From assembly GCA_902545825.1 (NCBI GenBank), contig CACCHS010000008.1, positions 1-41,538 of the forward strand: 41,538 nucleotides of DNA, written 5' to 3'. Shown piece after piece: positions 7,151 through 17,348 of this stretch. The translations under genes were made by a program, and so were the position numbers. Under the pieces are notes generated by a model, which searched no databases, was not told the DNA's origin, and saw nothing but the letters and a program-made list of their open reading frames with translations. The DNA is from an uncultured Pelagibacteraceae bacterium. GTDB lineage: Bacteria > Pseudomonadota > Alphaproteobacteria > Pelagibacterales > Pelagibacteraceae. Position 1 is the stretch's first letter. The number at the start of each line of letters is the position of its first letter.

Positions 7151-8080
7151 CTAGTTTTTTGTTAGACCTAAATAAACATCTTCAATATCTGCATCGTCAG
7201 TCGTGATATCTAATATTTTAATATTTTGATTCGAAAAATATAAAAAAATATCCTCAATTTTCATAAGGCTTTTATCGTAGGACACAGTAATTTTATTATT
7301 ATTATTAGATATTATTTTTAATTTATTTTGATCAATCTTATTTACATCAAGTTTTTTGTCTGTCGTGAAAGTGACTATTTTTGTCTTAATTTTATCAATT
7401 AAATTTTTTGTACCATCTAAAGCTACCAAATTTCCTTTGCTCAAAATTCCAATTCTATCACACATTTCCTCAGCTTCTGCTAAGTAGTGCGTAGTCAGTA
7501 TTATTGTTACTCCCTGTTTATTCAAAAGTTTGACATTTTCCCACAGATTTTGTCTTAGCTCTAAGTCAACTCCTGCAGTTGGTTCATCTAAAAATAATAT
7601 TGGTGGCTGATGAACTAATGCTTTTGCAATTAACAATCTTCTTTTCATTCCACCAGAAAGACTTCTTGCATAGCTATCTGACTGTTTGTCCAATGCTACT
7701 AACTTCAGAATATCATCAGTAATACGATCTTTTTTTTTGATGCCATACATACCCGCAAGTAATTCAAGAAGTTTTCTTGGGCTAAAAAAAGGATCTAAGT
7801 TAACCTCTTGTGGCACAATTCCAATTGACGCTCTAACTTGCCGTGGATTTTTATCTAAATCAAAACCCCAAACATTTACTGTTCCTGAAGTTTTGATTAC
7901 GGTTCCTGCAAGAATATTTATAAAAGTTGATTTACCTGCACCGTTTGGACCCAAAAGACCAAAAATTTCTCCCTCTTTCACCTCTAAGTTTAAATTATTT
8001 AATGCATTAATTGTTGTAGAGCCGTTTTTTGAATATATTTTGCTTAAATTTTTTACTGATAAAACGTTTTTTTTTTCCAT
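7151..8080 (-). CDS. ABC transporter ATP-binding protein (ABC-2 / YadG type)
   Basis: The 309-residue ATPase has Walker A GPNGAGKST, Q-loop in GIVPQEVNL, signature SLSGGMKRR, Walker B ILFLDEPTAGVD and H-loop TTHYLAEAEE. The C-terminal 80-90 residues form the extension seen in ABC-2 exporter ATPases such as YadG, DrrA or CcmA-like proteins. It energises export of an unknown substrate across the inner membrane. No permease is adjacent; the YadH-like ABC-2 permease at 35102-35914 has no ATPase beside it and is a likely partner. It is transcribed divergently from polA across 47 bases. Confidence 0.9.
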   Translation of the reverse strand: MEKKNVLSVKNLSKIYSKNGSTTINALNNLNLEVKEGEIFGLLGPNGAGKSTFINILAGTVIKTSGTVNVWGFDLDKNPRQVRASIGIVPQEVNLDPFFSPRKLLELLAGMYGIKKKDRITDDILKLVALDKQSDSYARSLSGGMKRRLLIAKALVHQPPILFLDEPTAGVDLELRQNLWENVKLLNKQGVTIILTTHYLAEAEEMCDRIGILSKGNLVALDGTKNLIDKIKTKIVTFTTDKKLDVNKIDQNKLKIISNNNNKITVSYDKSLMKIEDIFLYFSNQNIKILDITTDDADIEDVYLGLTKN

Positions 8081-8127
8081 ATTAAATTATAAATTTATAA
8101 CATAGATATAAACGAAGCTAAACTTTA

Positions 8128-10899
8128 ATGACCAAAATTAAAAAAACTGATCATTTTTATTTAATTGATGGATCTGGATATATATTCAGAGCTTATTATG
8201 CACTTCCTCCATTAACAAGAAAAAGTGATGGAATGCCAACAGGTGCAGTTAGCGGATTTTGCAACATGTTATTTAAATTATTAGAGGACTCAAAGTCGAA
8301 AGAAAATTTAGACAGACCGTCACATTTTGCAGTTATATTTGATTCAGCTAGAAAAAATTTTAGAAATGAGATTTATAAAGATTATAAAGCAAATAGGTCA
8401 GATGCGCCTGATGATTTAATACCTCAATTTGATTTTATAAGGAAATCAGTTTTAGCATTTAATTTACCATCTATAGAAATGCTTAACTATGAGGCTGATG
8501 ATTTAATAGCAACATATGTTGATCAAATTTTAAAAATTGGAGCGAAAGTAACAATTGTTTCATCTGATAAAGACTTGATGCAACTTTATAAAAAGGGTGT
8601 TCGAATTTATGACCCAATGAAGAATAAATTTATAAAAGAGGAAGATGTACAAGATAAATTCGGTGTAACTTCTAATAAAGTAATTGATGTTCAATCATTA
8701 GCTGGGGACAGCAGTGATAATGTACCTGGTGTGCCCGGTATAGGAGTTAAAACTGCTGCCGAACTAATTAATAAATATGGAAACTTAGAAAATCTTTTAG
8801 AAAAAGCAACCGAGATAAAACAAAATAAAAGAAGGGAAACAATTTTAGAAAATAAAGAAAAAGCACTTATAAGTAAAAAGTTAGTTACTCTTAAAAAGGA
8901 TGTTCCGGTAAAAGAAAGATTAGAAAATTTCATTTTAAAAGAAGTGGATAAAGATAAGCTTTTTAATTTTTTAAGGGAAATGGAATTTAACAGGTTATTA
9001 AGCAGCGCAATTTCAACATATGGAGAACCAAAATTTAAAAAAGATGAAACTACATATTCGTTTGAAAAAAGTGATAAAATTAATACAGAAAACTATAAAC
9101 TTATCGACCAAATTGATGAATTAGATGAATGGATACATGAAGCGGAGGAAAATGGTGAGTTTGCAATCGATACAGAGACTACATCATTAGACCCTCACCA
9201 AGCTGAATTAGTGGGAATTTCAATATCAACAAAAATTGGCAAGGCGTGCTATATTCCTATTTCTCATACATCTGGGAAATGTATTGATAAGAAAAAAGTC
9301 ATAAATAAATTAAGACCGATCTTAGAAGATCAATCAATAAAAAAAATCGGACAAAATATTAAATTTGATTACATTATTTTTTACCACAATGGCGTAAATC
9401 TAAACTCACTAGAGGATACGATGTTAATTTCTTATGTTTTAGACGCAGGAAAAAATCGTCATAATATGGATACATTATCTGAAATTCATTTAGGTCATAA
9501 ACCAATTTCTTATAAAGATCTTGTTGGAACTGGCAAAAAACAAATTAATTTTAAAGACGTAGATATAAAAAAAGCTTTAGAATACGCCGCAGAAGATGCA
9601 GATATTACTTTTAGATTATATAAAATTCTTAAAACAAATCTTAACAAAGAGAAATTACTAAATATTTATGAAATTTTTGAAAAACCTATGATTAAAATTT
9701 TGGCAGGTATGGAAATAGCAGGAATTAAAGTCGATGATAAATTTCTTAAAATTTTATCCAAAAAATTTGAAAAAAAAATTAAGGATTTAGAACAAAAAAT
9801 TTTCAAAATATCTAAAAAAGAATTTAATATTGCCTCCACAAAACAATTAGGAGAAATATTATATAATGAATTAAAAATTTCTACATTAAAGAAAACAAAA
9901 AAAGGTAGTTTTGCAACTAGTGCTTCAGTTCTTGAGGATTTAGCTTTCAAAGGAAATGAGTTACCAAAACTTGTCTTAGATTGGAGACAAATATCAAAAT
10001 TAAAAAATACTTATTCAGACTCACTTCAAGAACATATAAATCCAAAAACAAAAAGAGTTCATACATCCTTTCTTCTTGCAGCGACTACAACAGGTAGATT
10101 AGCATCAAGTGATCCCAATTTACAAAATATACCAATAAAAACAGAGGATGGAAAAGAGATAAGAAAATCATTTATTGCGGAAAAAGGAAAAAAACTAATA
10201 TCAGCTGACTATAACCAAATAGAAATGAGAATATTAGCAGATTTAGCTGATGTAAAAGAATTGAAAAAAGCTTTTAAAAATAATCAAGATATCCATTCAC
10301 TAACAGCTAGTCAAATTTTCAATTGTGATATCAAAAAAGTAAATGCTGACATGAGAAGAAAAGCAAAAGCAATTAATTTTGGAATTATTTATGGTATATC
10401 CCAATATGGTTTAGCAAAACAAATAATGGTATCAAACCAAGAAGCACAGGAATTTTTAAATTCTTATTTTTTAAGATTTCCAGAGATAAAAGATTATATG
10501 AGTAAAACAATAAAATTTTGTAGAAAAAGTGGGTATGTCAATAATATCTTTGGAAGAAGAAGTCATATATCAGGTATAAATGATAAAAATTTCAATGTTA
10601 GAAATTTTCAAGAGAGGGCTGCAATTAATGCCCCTATACAAGGATCTGCATCAGAAATAATGAGATTGGCAATGATAAGGCTTAACAAAAAATTTGAGCA
10701 AACAAAAAATAATCAATGCAAAATGTTACTGCAAATTCATGATGAATTAATTTTTGAAATACCGATAAATGAAGAGAAGAATTTAGTAAAATTGATTATT
10801 AATGAAATGGCAAGTGTCAAAGATAGCGATTTACACACATTTTCAACTCCTTTAACAGTAGATGTAAATACTGGTGAAAATTGGGGTATACTTCATTGA
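8128..10899 (+). CDS. polA: DNA polymerase I
   Basis: Pol I fills gaps and removes RNA primers during replication and repair. All three activities appear intact in the 923 residues. The 5' nuclease (1-~290) shows YEADDLIATY, SSDKDLMQL and GDSSDNVPGVPGIGVKTA. The 3'-5' exonuclease (~320-510) keeps Exo I DTETTSLD, Exo II NIKFDY and Exo III YAAEDAD, so proofreading should be active. The polymerase domain carries motif A DYNQIEMRI, motif B RRKAKAINFGIIYGIS and motif C QIHDELIFE. The length is typical. No consensus promoter was recognised in the 47 bases before the ATG. Confidence 0.98.
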   Translation: MTKIKKTDHFYLIDGSGYIFRAYYALPPLTRKSDGMPTGAVSGFCNMLFKLLEDSKSKENLDRPSHFAVIFDSARKNFRNEIYKDYKANRSDAPDDLIPQFDFIRKSVLAFNLPSIEMLNYEADDLIATYVDQILKIGAKVTIVSSDKDLMQLYKKGVRIYDPMKNKFIKEEDVQDKFGVTSNKVIDVQSLAGDSSDNVPGVPGIGVKTAAELINKYGNLENLLEKATEIKQNKRRETILENKEKALISKKLVTLKKDVPVKERLENFILKEVDKDKLFNFLREMEFNRLLSSAISTYGEPKFKKDETTYSFEKSDKINTENYKLIDQIDELDEWIHEAEENGEFAIDTETTSLDPHQAELVGISISTKIGKACYIPISHTSGKCIDKKKVINKLRPILEDQSIKKIGQNIKFDYIIFYHNGVNLNSLEDTMLISYVLDAGKNRHNMDTLSEIHLGHKPISYKDLVGTGKKQINFKDVDIKKALEYAAEDADITFRLYKILKTNLNKEKLLNIYEIFEKPMIKILAGMEIAGIKVDDKFLKILSKKFEKKIKDLEQKIFKISKKEFNIASTKQLGEILYNELKISTLKKTKKGSFATSASVLEDLAFKGNELPKLVLDWRQISKLKNTYSDSLQEHINPKTKRVHTSFLLAATTTGRLASSDPNLQNIPIKTEDGKEIRKSFIAEKGKKLISADYNQIEMRILADLADVKELKKAFKNNQDIHSLTASQIFNCDIKKVNADMRRKAKAINFGIIYGISQYGLAKQIMVSNQEAQEFLNSYFLRFPEIKDYMSKTIKFCRKSGYVNNIFGRRSHISGINDKNFNVRNFQERAAINAPIQGSASEIMRLAMIRLNKKFEQTKNNQCKMLLQIHDELIFEIPINEEKNLVKLIINEMASVKDSDLHTFSTPLTVDVNTGENWGILH

Positions 10900-10948
10900 T
10901 TAGATTTCTTGCCCAAATTAGAACAATTTAGTATTTTTAATAGTATTA

Positions 10949-11650
10949 ATGACACAAACAATAGCATTAATAGATGATGATAGGAACATACTTACTAGTA
11001 TAAGTATAGCTCTAGAAAAAGAAGGATTTAAAGTACAAACATATCTAGACGGAGAGAGTGCCTTAATTGGACTAACGAGGCAACCACCAGATTTAGCAAT
11101 AATTGATATTAAAATGCCAAAAATGGACGGTGAGGAACTATTAAAAAAATTGAGAAAAAAAACATCTATGCCAGTGATATTTTTGACATCTAAAGATGAT
11201 GAAATAGATGAATTGTTAGGACTTAAGTTAGGTGCAGATGATTTTGTTAAAAAATCAGGTGGATTTTCAATTAAAGTTTTAATCGAAAGAATAAGGGTTC
11301 AGCTAAGAAAAAAAACTCAAACTAATATTGAAGAAAATAAAAATATTATATCACATGGAAAGCTGAAACTTGACCCATCACAACTTGAGTGTGAGTGGGG
11401 TGGGAAACAGTTACCTGACAAACTTACAACAACAGAATTTTTAATTGTGCAAGAACTTGCAAAAAGACCTGGAATTATTAAAGAAAGATCACAGTTAATG
11501 GATATTGCATATAGAGAAGATACAGATATTGAAGATAGAACTATAGACAGTCATGTCAAAAGGATAAGAAAGAAATTTAAAAAGGTTGATACAAGTTTTT
11601 CCGCAATAGAAACTCGCTATGGTAGTGGCTACAGGTGGAATGTTAGTTAA
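10949..11650 (+). CDS. chvI: ChvI-like response regulator (OmpR/PhoB class)
   Basis: The 233-residue protein has a receiver domain (acidic IDDD, phospho-acceptor Asp53 in IIDIKMPKMDG, Thr in FLTSKDD, Lys in DDFVKKSGGFS) and a C-terminal OmpR-type winged helix (LTTTEFLIVQELAKRPG, RTIDSHVKRIRKKF, IETRYGSGYRW). DDFVKK(S/P)FS followed by RIRVQLRR is typical of ChvI, which controls envelope and exopolysaccharide genes with the ChvG kinase in Alphaproteobacteria. The histidine kinase gene starts two bases downstream. A weak promoter-like sequence, TTGCCC (10909-10914), 17 bases, TATTTT (10932-10937), lies in the 49-base gap after polA. Confidence 0.88.
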   Translation: MTQTIALIDDDRNILTSISIALEKEGFKVQTYLDGESALIGLTRQPPDLAIIDIKMPKMDGEELLKKLRKKTSMPVIFLTSKDDEIDELLGLKLGADDFVKKSGGFSIKVLIERIRVQLRKKTQTNIEENKNIISHGKLKLDPSQLECEWGGKQLPDKLTTTEFLIVQELAKRPGIIKERSQLMDIAYREDTDIEDRTIDSHVKRIRKKFKKVDTSFSAIETRYGSGYRWNVS

Positions 11651-11652
11651 AT

Positions 11653-13188
11653 ATGGTATCTTTAATAAAGGACCTTTCAATATTAAGAAAATTTCTTTTC
11701 ATTAATCTAATTGTTTTTATAATTATTGGCATTTTAACTGTGGTTTATCTAAAGAGTATACAACCAGGATTAATAAAAAAAAAAACTTCAAATCATATTA
11801 GAGTTATTGACAATACAATTGATCATTTGCAAAGATTAAGTATTGAATTTAATGAAAAAGATATAAAAAAATTTCTGCTCTCAACACGTTTTCTATTTCA
11901 AAATCTTGATAGAGTTATATTCATTGATGTTAAAAATAATCTAATTGCTGATACAGATACATTAGATTTGGATCCACGTTCCTTCTCTCAAAGATTAGAT
12001 GTTGTAGAATTTGAAGATCTTACAAATAAGAAAAAAGTCGAAATTGAGGTTAAAAAAGATAGTAGTGGTAAAAAAATATTAACAATTAAAGAAATTGTAG
12101 ATAATTATGCAGCTTCCAGAGATTATGGAAGACCTTATACGTTAACTCAGGAATTTTACGATAGGTATGTTTTAACAACTATTAAAAACGTTTCGTTAAA
12201 TAATGAGAACGTTGGATACATATTAATATCAGAAAACTCAAATGAAATTAAATCAGCAATAGATGAGAGAAAAATTTTCATAATAAGAACTGCAATTTTA
12301 GTCGCGATCGTAATTCTTGTATTTTCCATTGTTCTGAATAGATTTTTTCTTAAACCAATAGGAAACTTAGTTGATTATACTAAAATAATAAAAAGTAAGA
12401 GTGATAAAAAAACAAAGATTGAAAATCTTAAAAAAAGGAAAGATGAACTTGGAATATTAACAAACTCACTTGAAGATATGACCCAAGAACTTCAAAATAG
12501 AGTTAATACTGCAGAAAATTTTTCAACAGACTTAGTACATGAAATAAGAAATCCTTTAGCGTCTCTTAAAAGTGCATCTGAAATTATATCTGAGACTGAA
12601 GATAAAAACCAAAGAGATAAATTAGTTAATATTTTGAGTCATGATGTTGAAAGAATAGAAAGACTAATCACAGATTATTCTCAAATGTTAAAAGATGAGG
12701 TAGCAATAACAAAAGAGCAAATGAATAAAATTGATCTAAAAGAAATAGTGAACTCAGTTGTTGATGATTTTAACAGTATTTATCTACCCAAACGGGGAAT
12801 TAAAATATCATTAGAGATAAACAATCAATATAAAAAATTTGAGATATACGGTATCGAAAATAGAATTGAACAAATTTTAGCCAATCTTTTAGAAAATTCG
12901 ATTTCTTTTAGTGAGGATAACAAGGAGATAATTGTAAAATTGAGCAAAGATAAAAATAAAAAAATTACACTTGATGTTATCGATGAGGGAATTGGATTTA
13001 AGGAAAAAGATACAAGTAAAATATTTAAAAGATTTTATAGTAATAGACCTGAAAAATTTGGTGAACATTCTGGTTTGGGTTTAAATATTGTAAAAAATTT
13101 AATAGATTTGCATGGTGGGAAAATCATCGCAGGGAATAATTTGAACAAAAAAGGTGCTAAAATTGAGATTATTTTCCCAAATGCTTAA
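11653..13188 (+). CDS. chvG: ChvG-like sensor histidine kinase
   Basis: This 511-residue membrane kinase is the partner of the regulator just upstream. A membrane segment at about residues 13-33, a periplasmic domain to about 207 and a second membrane segment at 208-230 are followed by a HAMP linker. The dimerisation/phospho-acceptor helix carries His296 in DLVHEIRNPLASLKSASEI. The ATPase domain shows the N box (ILANLLENSISFS), G1 (DVIDEGIGF), F region (IFKRFYSNRP) and G2 (HSGLGLNIV). The periplasmic sequence, including DYGRPYTLTQEFYDRYVL, fits the stimulus-sensing domain of ChvG/ExoS. The stop precedes ahcY by 45 bases. Confidence 0.9.
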   Translation: MVSLIKDLSILRKFLFINLIVFIIIGILTVVYLKSIQPGLIKKKTSNHIRVIDNTIDHLQRLSIEFNEKDIKKFLLSTRFLFQNLDRVIFIDVKNNLIADTDTLDLDPRSFSQRLDVVEFEDLTNKKKVEIEVKKDSSGKKILTIKEIVDNYAASRDYGRPYTLTQEFYDRYVLTTIKNVSLNNENVGYILISENSNEIKSAIDERKIFIIRTAILVAIVILVFSIVLNRFFLKPIGNLVDYTKIIKSKSDKKTKIENLKKRKDELGILTNSLEDMTQELQNRVNTAENFSTDLVHEIRNPLASLKSASEIISETEDKNQRDKLVNILSHDVERIERLITDYSQMLKDEVAITKEQMNKIDLKEIVNSVVDDFNSIYLPKRGIKISLEINNQYKKFEIYGIENRIEQILANLLENSISFSEDNKEIIVKLSKDKNKKITLDVIDEGIGFKEKDTSKIFKRFYSNRPEKFGEHSGLGLNIVKNLIDLHGGKIIAGNNLNKKGAKIEIIFPNA

Positions 13189-13233
13189 AGTAAAGTTGAT
13201 TAATCAATAATATGTTGTTAAACATTCCACCTT

Positions 13234-14520
13234 ATGACCGATTATAAAGTTAAAGATATATCCGAAGCAGAATTTGGAAGAAAAGAAATTTCATTAGCAG
13301 AAACAGAAATGCCAGGATTAATGGCTTTGAGAAAAGAATACAAAGGTAAAAAACCTCTTAAGGGTGCAAAAATATTAGGATGCTTACATATGACTATCCA
13401 GACAGCTGTTTTGATAGAAACTCTTGTTGATTTAGGAGCTGAAGTTAGATGGTCATCATGTAATATCTTTTCCACGCAGGACCATGCCGCCGCTGCTATC
13501 GCAAAAGCTGGAATACCAGTTTTCGCCTGGAAAGGTGAAACGGAGGAAGAATATTGGTGGTGTGTAAGACAAACAATTGAAGGTAAAAAGGACTGGAAGC
13601 CAAATATGATTTTGGATGATGGTGGTGATTTAACTGCATTAATGCACAAAGATTATAAAAATTTAATGAAAGATATAAAAGGCTTAAGCGAGGAAACTAC
13701 AACTGGTGTTTTAGCTTTGAAAAAAATGGAAGAACAAGGAACACTTTTAGTACCAGCAATCAATGTAAACGACTCAGTTACTAAGTCTAAATTTGATAAC
13801 TTATATGGATGTAGAGAGAGTTTGGTTGACGGAATTAAAAGAGCAACTGATGTAATGATGTCAGGAAAAGTCGCTATTGTTGCAGGTTTTGGTGATGTTG
13901 GAAAAGGAAGTGCAGCTTCTTTAAGACAAAGTGGCGCAAGAGTTATGGTAACAGAGACTGATCCTATTTGTGCTCTTCAAGCAGCTATGGAAGGCTATGA
14001 AGTTGTTTTAATGGATGAGATGATTGGACAAGCAGATATCGTTGTTACTGCTACAGGCAATAAAGATATTGTAACAGCAGATCATATGAGAGCGATGAAA
14101 GATAGATCAATATTATGTAATATTGGACACTTTGATAATGAAATACAAGTAGAGGCTCTTAAAAACTACAAGTGGGATGAAATAAAACCTCAAGTTCACG
14201 AAATTACTTTTCCAGATAACAAAAGAATTATATTATTAGCCGAAGGAAGATTGGTTAACTTAGGATGTGCAACTGGTCATCCAAGTTTTGTAATGAGTGC
14301 TTCTTTTACAAACCAAGTAACAGCGCAAATTGAACTTTGGAATAATTCGGACAAATATGAAAATAAAGTATATGTTTTACCTAAACATTTAGATGAGAAA
14401 GTTGCAAGGCTACATCTTGAGAAAGTTGGAGCTAAATTAACTCCTTTATCAAAAGACCAAGCAGATTATATAAGTGTTAAACCAGAAGGTCCGTATAAAC
14501 CAGATGCATATCGCTACTAG
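13234..14520 (+). CDS. ahcY: Adenosylhomocysteinase
   Basis: AhcY hydrolyses S-adenosylhomocysteine to adenosine and homocysteine, removing the inhibitory product of methylation. The 428 residues include [15 protein letters not shown] and DDGGDLT in the substrate domain, the NAD-binding [31 protein letters not shown] and the family's terminal KPDAYRY that closes the partner subunit's cofactor site. The base composition of this gene looks slightly less AT-rich than its neighbours, as expected for a highly expressed, conserved gene. A weak promoter-like sequence (TTGATT 13196-13201, 17 bases, TAAACA 13219-13224) lies upstream. The tsaE gene overlaps its 3' end. Confidence 0.98.
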   Translation: MTDYKVKDISEAEFGRKEISLAETEMPGLMALRKEYKGKKPLKGAKILGCLHMTIQTAVLIETLVDLGAEVRWSSCNIFSTQDHAAAAIAKAGIPVFAWKGETEEEYWWCVRQTIEGKKDWKPNMILDDGGDLTALMHKDYKNLMKDIKGLSEETTTGVLALKKMEEQGTLLVPAINVNDSVTKSKFDNLYGCRESLVDGIKRATDVMMSGKVAIVAGFGDVGKGSAASLRQSGARVMVTETDPICALQAAMEGYEVVLMDEMIGQADIVVTATGNKDIVTADHMRAMKDRSILCNIGHFDNEIQVEALKNYKWDEIKPQVHEITFPDNKRIILLAEGRLVNLGCATGHPSFVMSASFTNQVTAQIELWNNSDKYENKVYVLPKHLDEKVARLHLEKVGAKLTPLSKDQADYISVKPEGPYKPDAYRY

Positions 14521-14989
14521 TGGTAGCAAAATAGAAATATCAAAAGAAAGCCTAACAGCTAAAATTGCTAAAAAATTTTCAAAAGTATTGAAACATGGTG
14601 ATATAGTTTTTTTGTATGGAGATATAGGAGCAGGCAAAACTACATTCGTAAGATATTTGATTAATTCTTTAGAAAAAGAAAAAAAAATTAAATTAAGCGA
14701 GATCACATCACCGACTTTTAGTATTTTAAATGAGTATGAGATCAAAGATATAAAAATTAGACATTATGATTTATTTAGAATAAAAAATTCTGAAGAGATC
14801 AAAAATATAGGGATGTTTGAAAACACAGAAAATTTTCTCACATTTGTTGAATGGCCAGAAAAAATCAAAAAAAAGATTGGCAATAATTATAACCTTTTCT
14901 TTAAATACAATTTTAAGTCAGAAAAAAGATTTTTAGAATTTAGAAATAAAAAAAAGGGTCATATATTTAATGTTAAAAATAAAACATAA
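14504..14989 (+). CDS. tsaE: tRNA threonylcarbamoyladenosine biosynthesis ATPase TsaE
   Basis: TsaE is the small ATPase that assists TsaB-TsaD in making the t6A modification of ANN-decoding tRNAs. The 161 residues include Walker [13 protein letters not shown], the family motif [11 protein letters not shown] and HYDLFR, and VEWPEKI, where the Trp and Pro of the WP motif are conserved. I chose ATG at 14504, which overlaps the ahcY 3' end by 17 bases; a GTG at 14474 is possible but would lengthen the overlap. The next gene, amgK, overlaps its 3' end by 20 bases. tsaE-amgK-murU is a common alphaproteobacterial order. Confidence 0.92.
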   Translation: MHIATSGSKIEISKESLTAKIAKKFSKVLKHGDIVFLYGDIGAGKTTFVRYLINSLEKEKKIKLSEITSPTFSILNEYEIKDIKIRHYDLFRIKNSEEIKNIGMFENTENFLTFVEWPEKIKKKIGNNYNLFFKYNFKSEKRFLEFRNKKKGHIFNVKNKT

Positions 14990-15935
14990 ACTTCATAAAA
15001 TAAAAGGAGATGCCTCGTTCAGAGAGTTTTATAGAAAAAAAATAAAATCAAAAAGCAGTATTATTATTTTCTCAAAAAAAGAAAAAAGAAAAAACTTATT
15101 AATTTACGATGCTATAAATAAAATTCTTATTATGAATAAATTTATTGCTCCTAAATTAATATATCAAGAATACAAAAATAATTTTATTGAAGTAAAGGAT
15201 TTAGGAAAGCAAACAGCACTTGATGTTATAAAAAGAAAAAAAAGTAAATTTTCAACTTTTGAGAAAATAATTGACTTATTAATAAAAATGCAAGGGATAA
15301 AAACAAAAAAAATAAAAAATTTTCAAAATCAGCTTTATAAAATACCTACTTATAATAATAAAATGCTTTTCAATGAAGCAAAATTATTTTGTGACTGGTA
15401 TGTTCCTGAAAATGTAAGAAAAAATAAATCTAAAATAAATAAAATATTAGTCACAAAAATTAAAAACCTGCTACAAAAATTGAAACTAAAAAATGATACT
15501 TTTGTGCATAGAGATTTTCATGTATCGAATCTTATGTATTTTAAAAATAAATTAGCTTTTATTGATACTCAAGATGCAGTCATAGGTAATCAAGCTTATG
15601 ATCTTGTATCTTTAGTAGATGATGTAAGATACAAAACATCAAAAAATTTCAAAAAAAAAATTTACAATTTCTATTTAAAAAAAAATAAGAAAAATATAAA
15701 TGAAAATTTTTTTTTAAATGATTTTGAAATTCTGTCTGTTTTAAGAAATTTAAAAATAATTGGAATATTTACTAGATTAGCAAAAAGAGATAACAAAAAA
15801 TTATATTTAAAATTAATACCTTACACATGGAGATTAATAGATTTGAGATGCCAAAATAACGAATTATTGAAAGATCTTATAATTTTTCTTCACAAATATT
15901 TTCCAAAAAAAATTAGAAATAAATATGGAAATTAA
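14970..15935 (+). CDS. amgK: Aminoglycoside phosphotransferase-fold sugar kinase, AmgK-like
   Basis: The 321-residue protein has the kinase-like phosphotransferase fold: VHRDFHVSNLM (catalytic Asp) and FIDTQDAVIGNQAYDLVSL (metal-binding Asp). These motifs, particularly QDAVIGNQAYDLVSL, are typical of AmgK, which phosphorylates MurNAc/GlcNAc at the anomeric position in murein recycling. The next gene is the matching uridylyltransferase MurU, overlapping by 11 bases, which supports the assignment. The N-terminal FREFYRK segment is also shared with AmgK homologues. The sequence is extremely lysine- and asparagine-rich. Kinase fold is certain; substrate is inferred from family and context. Confidence 0.85.
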   Translation: MLKIKHKLHKIKGDASFREFYRKKIKSKSSIIIFSKKEKRKNLLIYDAINKILIMNKFIAPKLIYQEYKNNFIEVKDLGKQTALDVIKRKKSKFSTFEKIIDLLIKMQGIKTKKIKNFQNQLYKIPTYNNKMLFNEAKLFCDWYVPENVRKNKSKINKILVTKIKNLLQKLKLKNDTFVHRDFHVSNLMYFKNKLAFIDTQDAVIGNQAYDLVSLVDDVRYKTSKNFKKKIYNFYLKKNKKNINENFFLNDFEILSVLRNLKIIGIFTRLAKRDNKKLYLKLIPYTWRLIDLRCQNNELLKDLIIFLHKYFPKKIRNKYGN

Positions 15936-16617
15936 AACTGCTATCATATTATGTGCTGGTTTTGGAAAAAGGCTAAACCCTTTAACACTTGATAAACCAA
16001 AACCATTACTGGAATTGTTTAATAAAACTTTACTCGAACATACCTTAAACCTTGTAGAAAAATTAAATATCAAAAAAGTAAAATTAAACACCTTTTATTT
16101 ACCTAAAAAAATTGAGAATTTTTTAATTAATAAAAACTTAAAACTAGAAATAGATATTATTAACGATGGTGAGAAAATTTTAGATACAGGTGGTGGAATT
16201 TTTAATATGACTAAAAACTTAGATGAGGAAGATTTTTTAGTTTTAAATCCTGATACTTTTTGGGATGAAAATTACTTAGAATATATAAAAAAAATGGAGA
16301 AACTTTATTTTAATCATACCATCAAAAATATATTATTAACTGTTCACAAAAATTTAAGTTTCGATAAAAATTTAAATGGTGATTTTAATTTAAATATAAA
16401 TAAATTGAGCAGAGAAAATCCAAGAGATTTTATTTATACAGGGTGCCAAATTCTCAATAAAAAAATTTTATCTAATTTTTCAAATAGTAAATTTTCAATA
16501 AATGATGTCTGGAATACTTTAATCAAAGAAAATAATTTATTTGGTTTTGAAAGTAAAAATAAATTTATCCATGTTACCGACATTAAAGTCTATGAAAGTT
16601 TATTAAAAAACAATTAA
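15925..16617 (+). CDS. murU: N-acetylmuramate-1-phosphate uridylyltransferase MurU-like nucleotidyltransferase
   Basis: The 230-residue protein is a sugar-1-phosphate nucleotidyltransferase with the N-terminal signature ILCAGFGKRLNPLTLDKPKP, the substrate-site LDTGGGI and the metal-binding LNPDTFW. MurU converts MurNAc-1-phosphate to UDP-MurNAc, bypassing fosfomycin-sensitive de novo synthesis. Its coupling to amgK supports a murein-recycling role rather than another sugar pathway. It ends in a 15-base overlap with the convergent gpmA gene. Confidence 0.87.
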   Translation: MEIKTAIILCAGFGKRLNPLTLDKPKPLLELFNKTLLEHTLNLVEKLNIKKVKLNTFYLPKKIENFLINKNLKLEIDIINDGEKILDTGGGIFNMTKNLDEEDFLVLNPDTFWDENYLEYIKKMEKLYFNHTIKNILLTVHKNLSFDKNLNGDFNLNINKLSRENPRDFIYTGCQILNKKILSNFSNSKFSINDVWNTLIKENNLFGFESKNKFIHVTDIKVYESLLKNN

Positions 16618-17319
16618 ATCTTGTGATCTATCACTATCTAAATATTCACAACTCAAAATTTTTTTATTTTTATCAAATTGAATCAAAAGGGGATTCCCAG
16701 TAGGAATTTCTAGTTTGGTAATTTGTTTATTATCTAAATTAAAAAGATATTTACAAAGAGATCTTATAGAATTTCCATGAGCTGAAATTAGTACATTTTT
16801 ATTTTTATCGATTTTATCTTGGATGTTAGTTCTAAAGTATTTAACTACTCTATCAAAAGTATCTTTCAAAGATTCAGTGTCTGGAATATCCTCTTTTTTT
16901 AAACTTTTATAGATTGCCATATTGATAGGATGATATGGACTATTTCTATTCAATGGATCTGGCCTTAAATCCCACGACCGTCTAAATTCATGAATCTTTT
17001 TTTCTCCTAATTTTTTTTTCATTTCATCTTTATTTAAACTTGTTAACGCCCCATAATGTCTCTCATTTAGCTGCCACGCTCTTTCTGGTGGCGTTTTATC
17101 TCTTAATGTATTTTGGATTAACTTTAATGTGTTAATAGATCTTATTTGAAAAGAGGAATAAAAATAATCAATATTAATATTTAAAGTTTTTATAGCTTCA
17201 CCAGCTTTACATGCTTCTAACTTACCTTCAGGTGTGAGATCAACATCCACCCAACCTGTAAATTTTTTTTGAAGGTTCCATTCACTTTGTCCGTGTCTAA
17301 CTAAAATTAAATGACTCAT
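16603..17319 (-). CDS. gpmA: 2,3-bisphosphoglycerate-dependent phosphoglycerate mutase
   Basis: GpmA interconverts 3- and 2-phosphoglycerate. Visible catalytic features are LVRHGQSEWN (His9), the acidic NERHYGAL segment, and the second histidine in SAHGNSIR. FTGWVDVDLTPEG and the 238-residue length are typical. The usual SxLxRAxxT segment is changed to SSFQIRSINT, keeping the Arg and Thr. A perfect TATAAT box lies ten bases before the ATG on the minus strand. It is divergent from the VanZ-like gene across only 29 bases. Confidence 0.95.
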   Translation of the reverse strand: MSHLILVRHGQSEWNLQKKFTGWVDVDLTPEGKLEACKAGEAIKTLNINIDYFYSSFQIRSINTLKLIQNTLRDKTPPERAWQLNERHYGALTSLNKDEMKKKLGEKKIHEFRRSWDLRPDPLNRNSPYHPINMAIYKSLKKEDIPDTESLKDTFDRVVKYFRTNIQDKIDKNKNVLISAHGNSIRSLCKYLFNLDNKQITKLEIPTGNPLLIQFDKNKKILSCEYLDSDRSQDLIVF

Positions 17320-17329
17320 TAATTTATTT

Positions 17330-17335
17330 ATTATA
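17330..17335 (-). promoter_or_regulatory. gpmA: -10 box of gpmA
   Basis: The minus strand reads TATAAT at 17335-17330, ten bases before the gpmA ATG at 17319. The -35 region would lie in the 5' coding part of the divergent gene and has no good consensus. The predicted transcript has about four untranslated bases and no Shine-Dalgarno sequence. Confidence 0.5.
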
Positions 17336-17348
17336 TTAATTAATAAGT

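Noticed and set aside
7686..8105. 139-codon open frame antisense to the ABC ATPase and extending into the intergenic gap
   Set aside because: The opposite strand encodes intact Walker and signature motifs, and the antisense translation shows no domain pattern.
13189..13233. SAM- or SAH-responsive riboswitch before ahcY
   Set aside because: The gap is only 45 bases and shows no paired stems; too short for known SAH riboswitch structures.
13242..13649. 135-codon open frame antisense to ahcY
   Set aside because: It lies wholly within a highly conserved gene on the other strand, has no recognisable domain and no start signals; a typical shadow frame.
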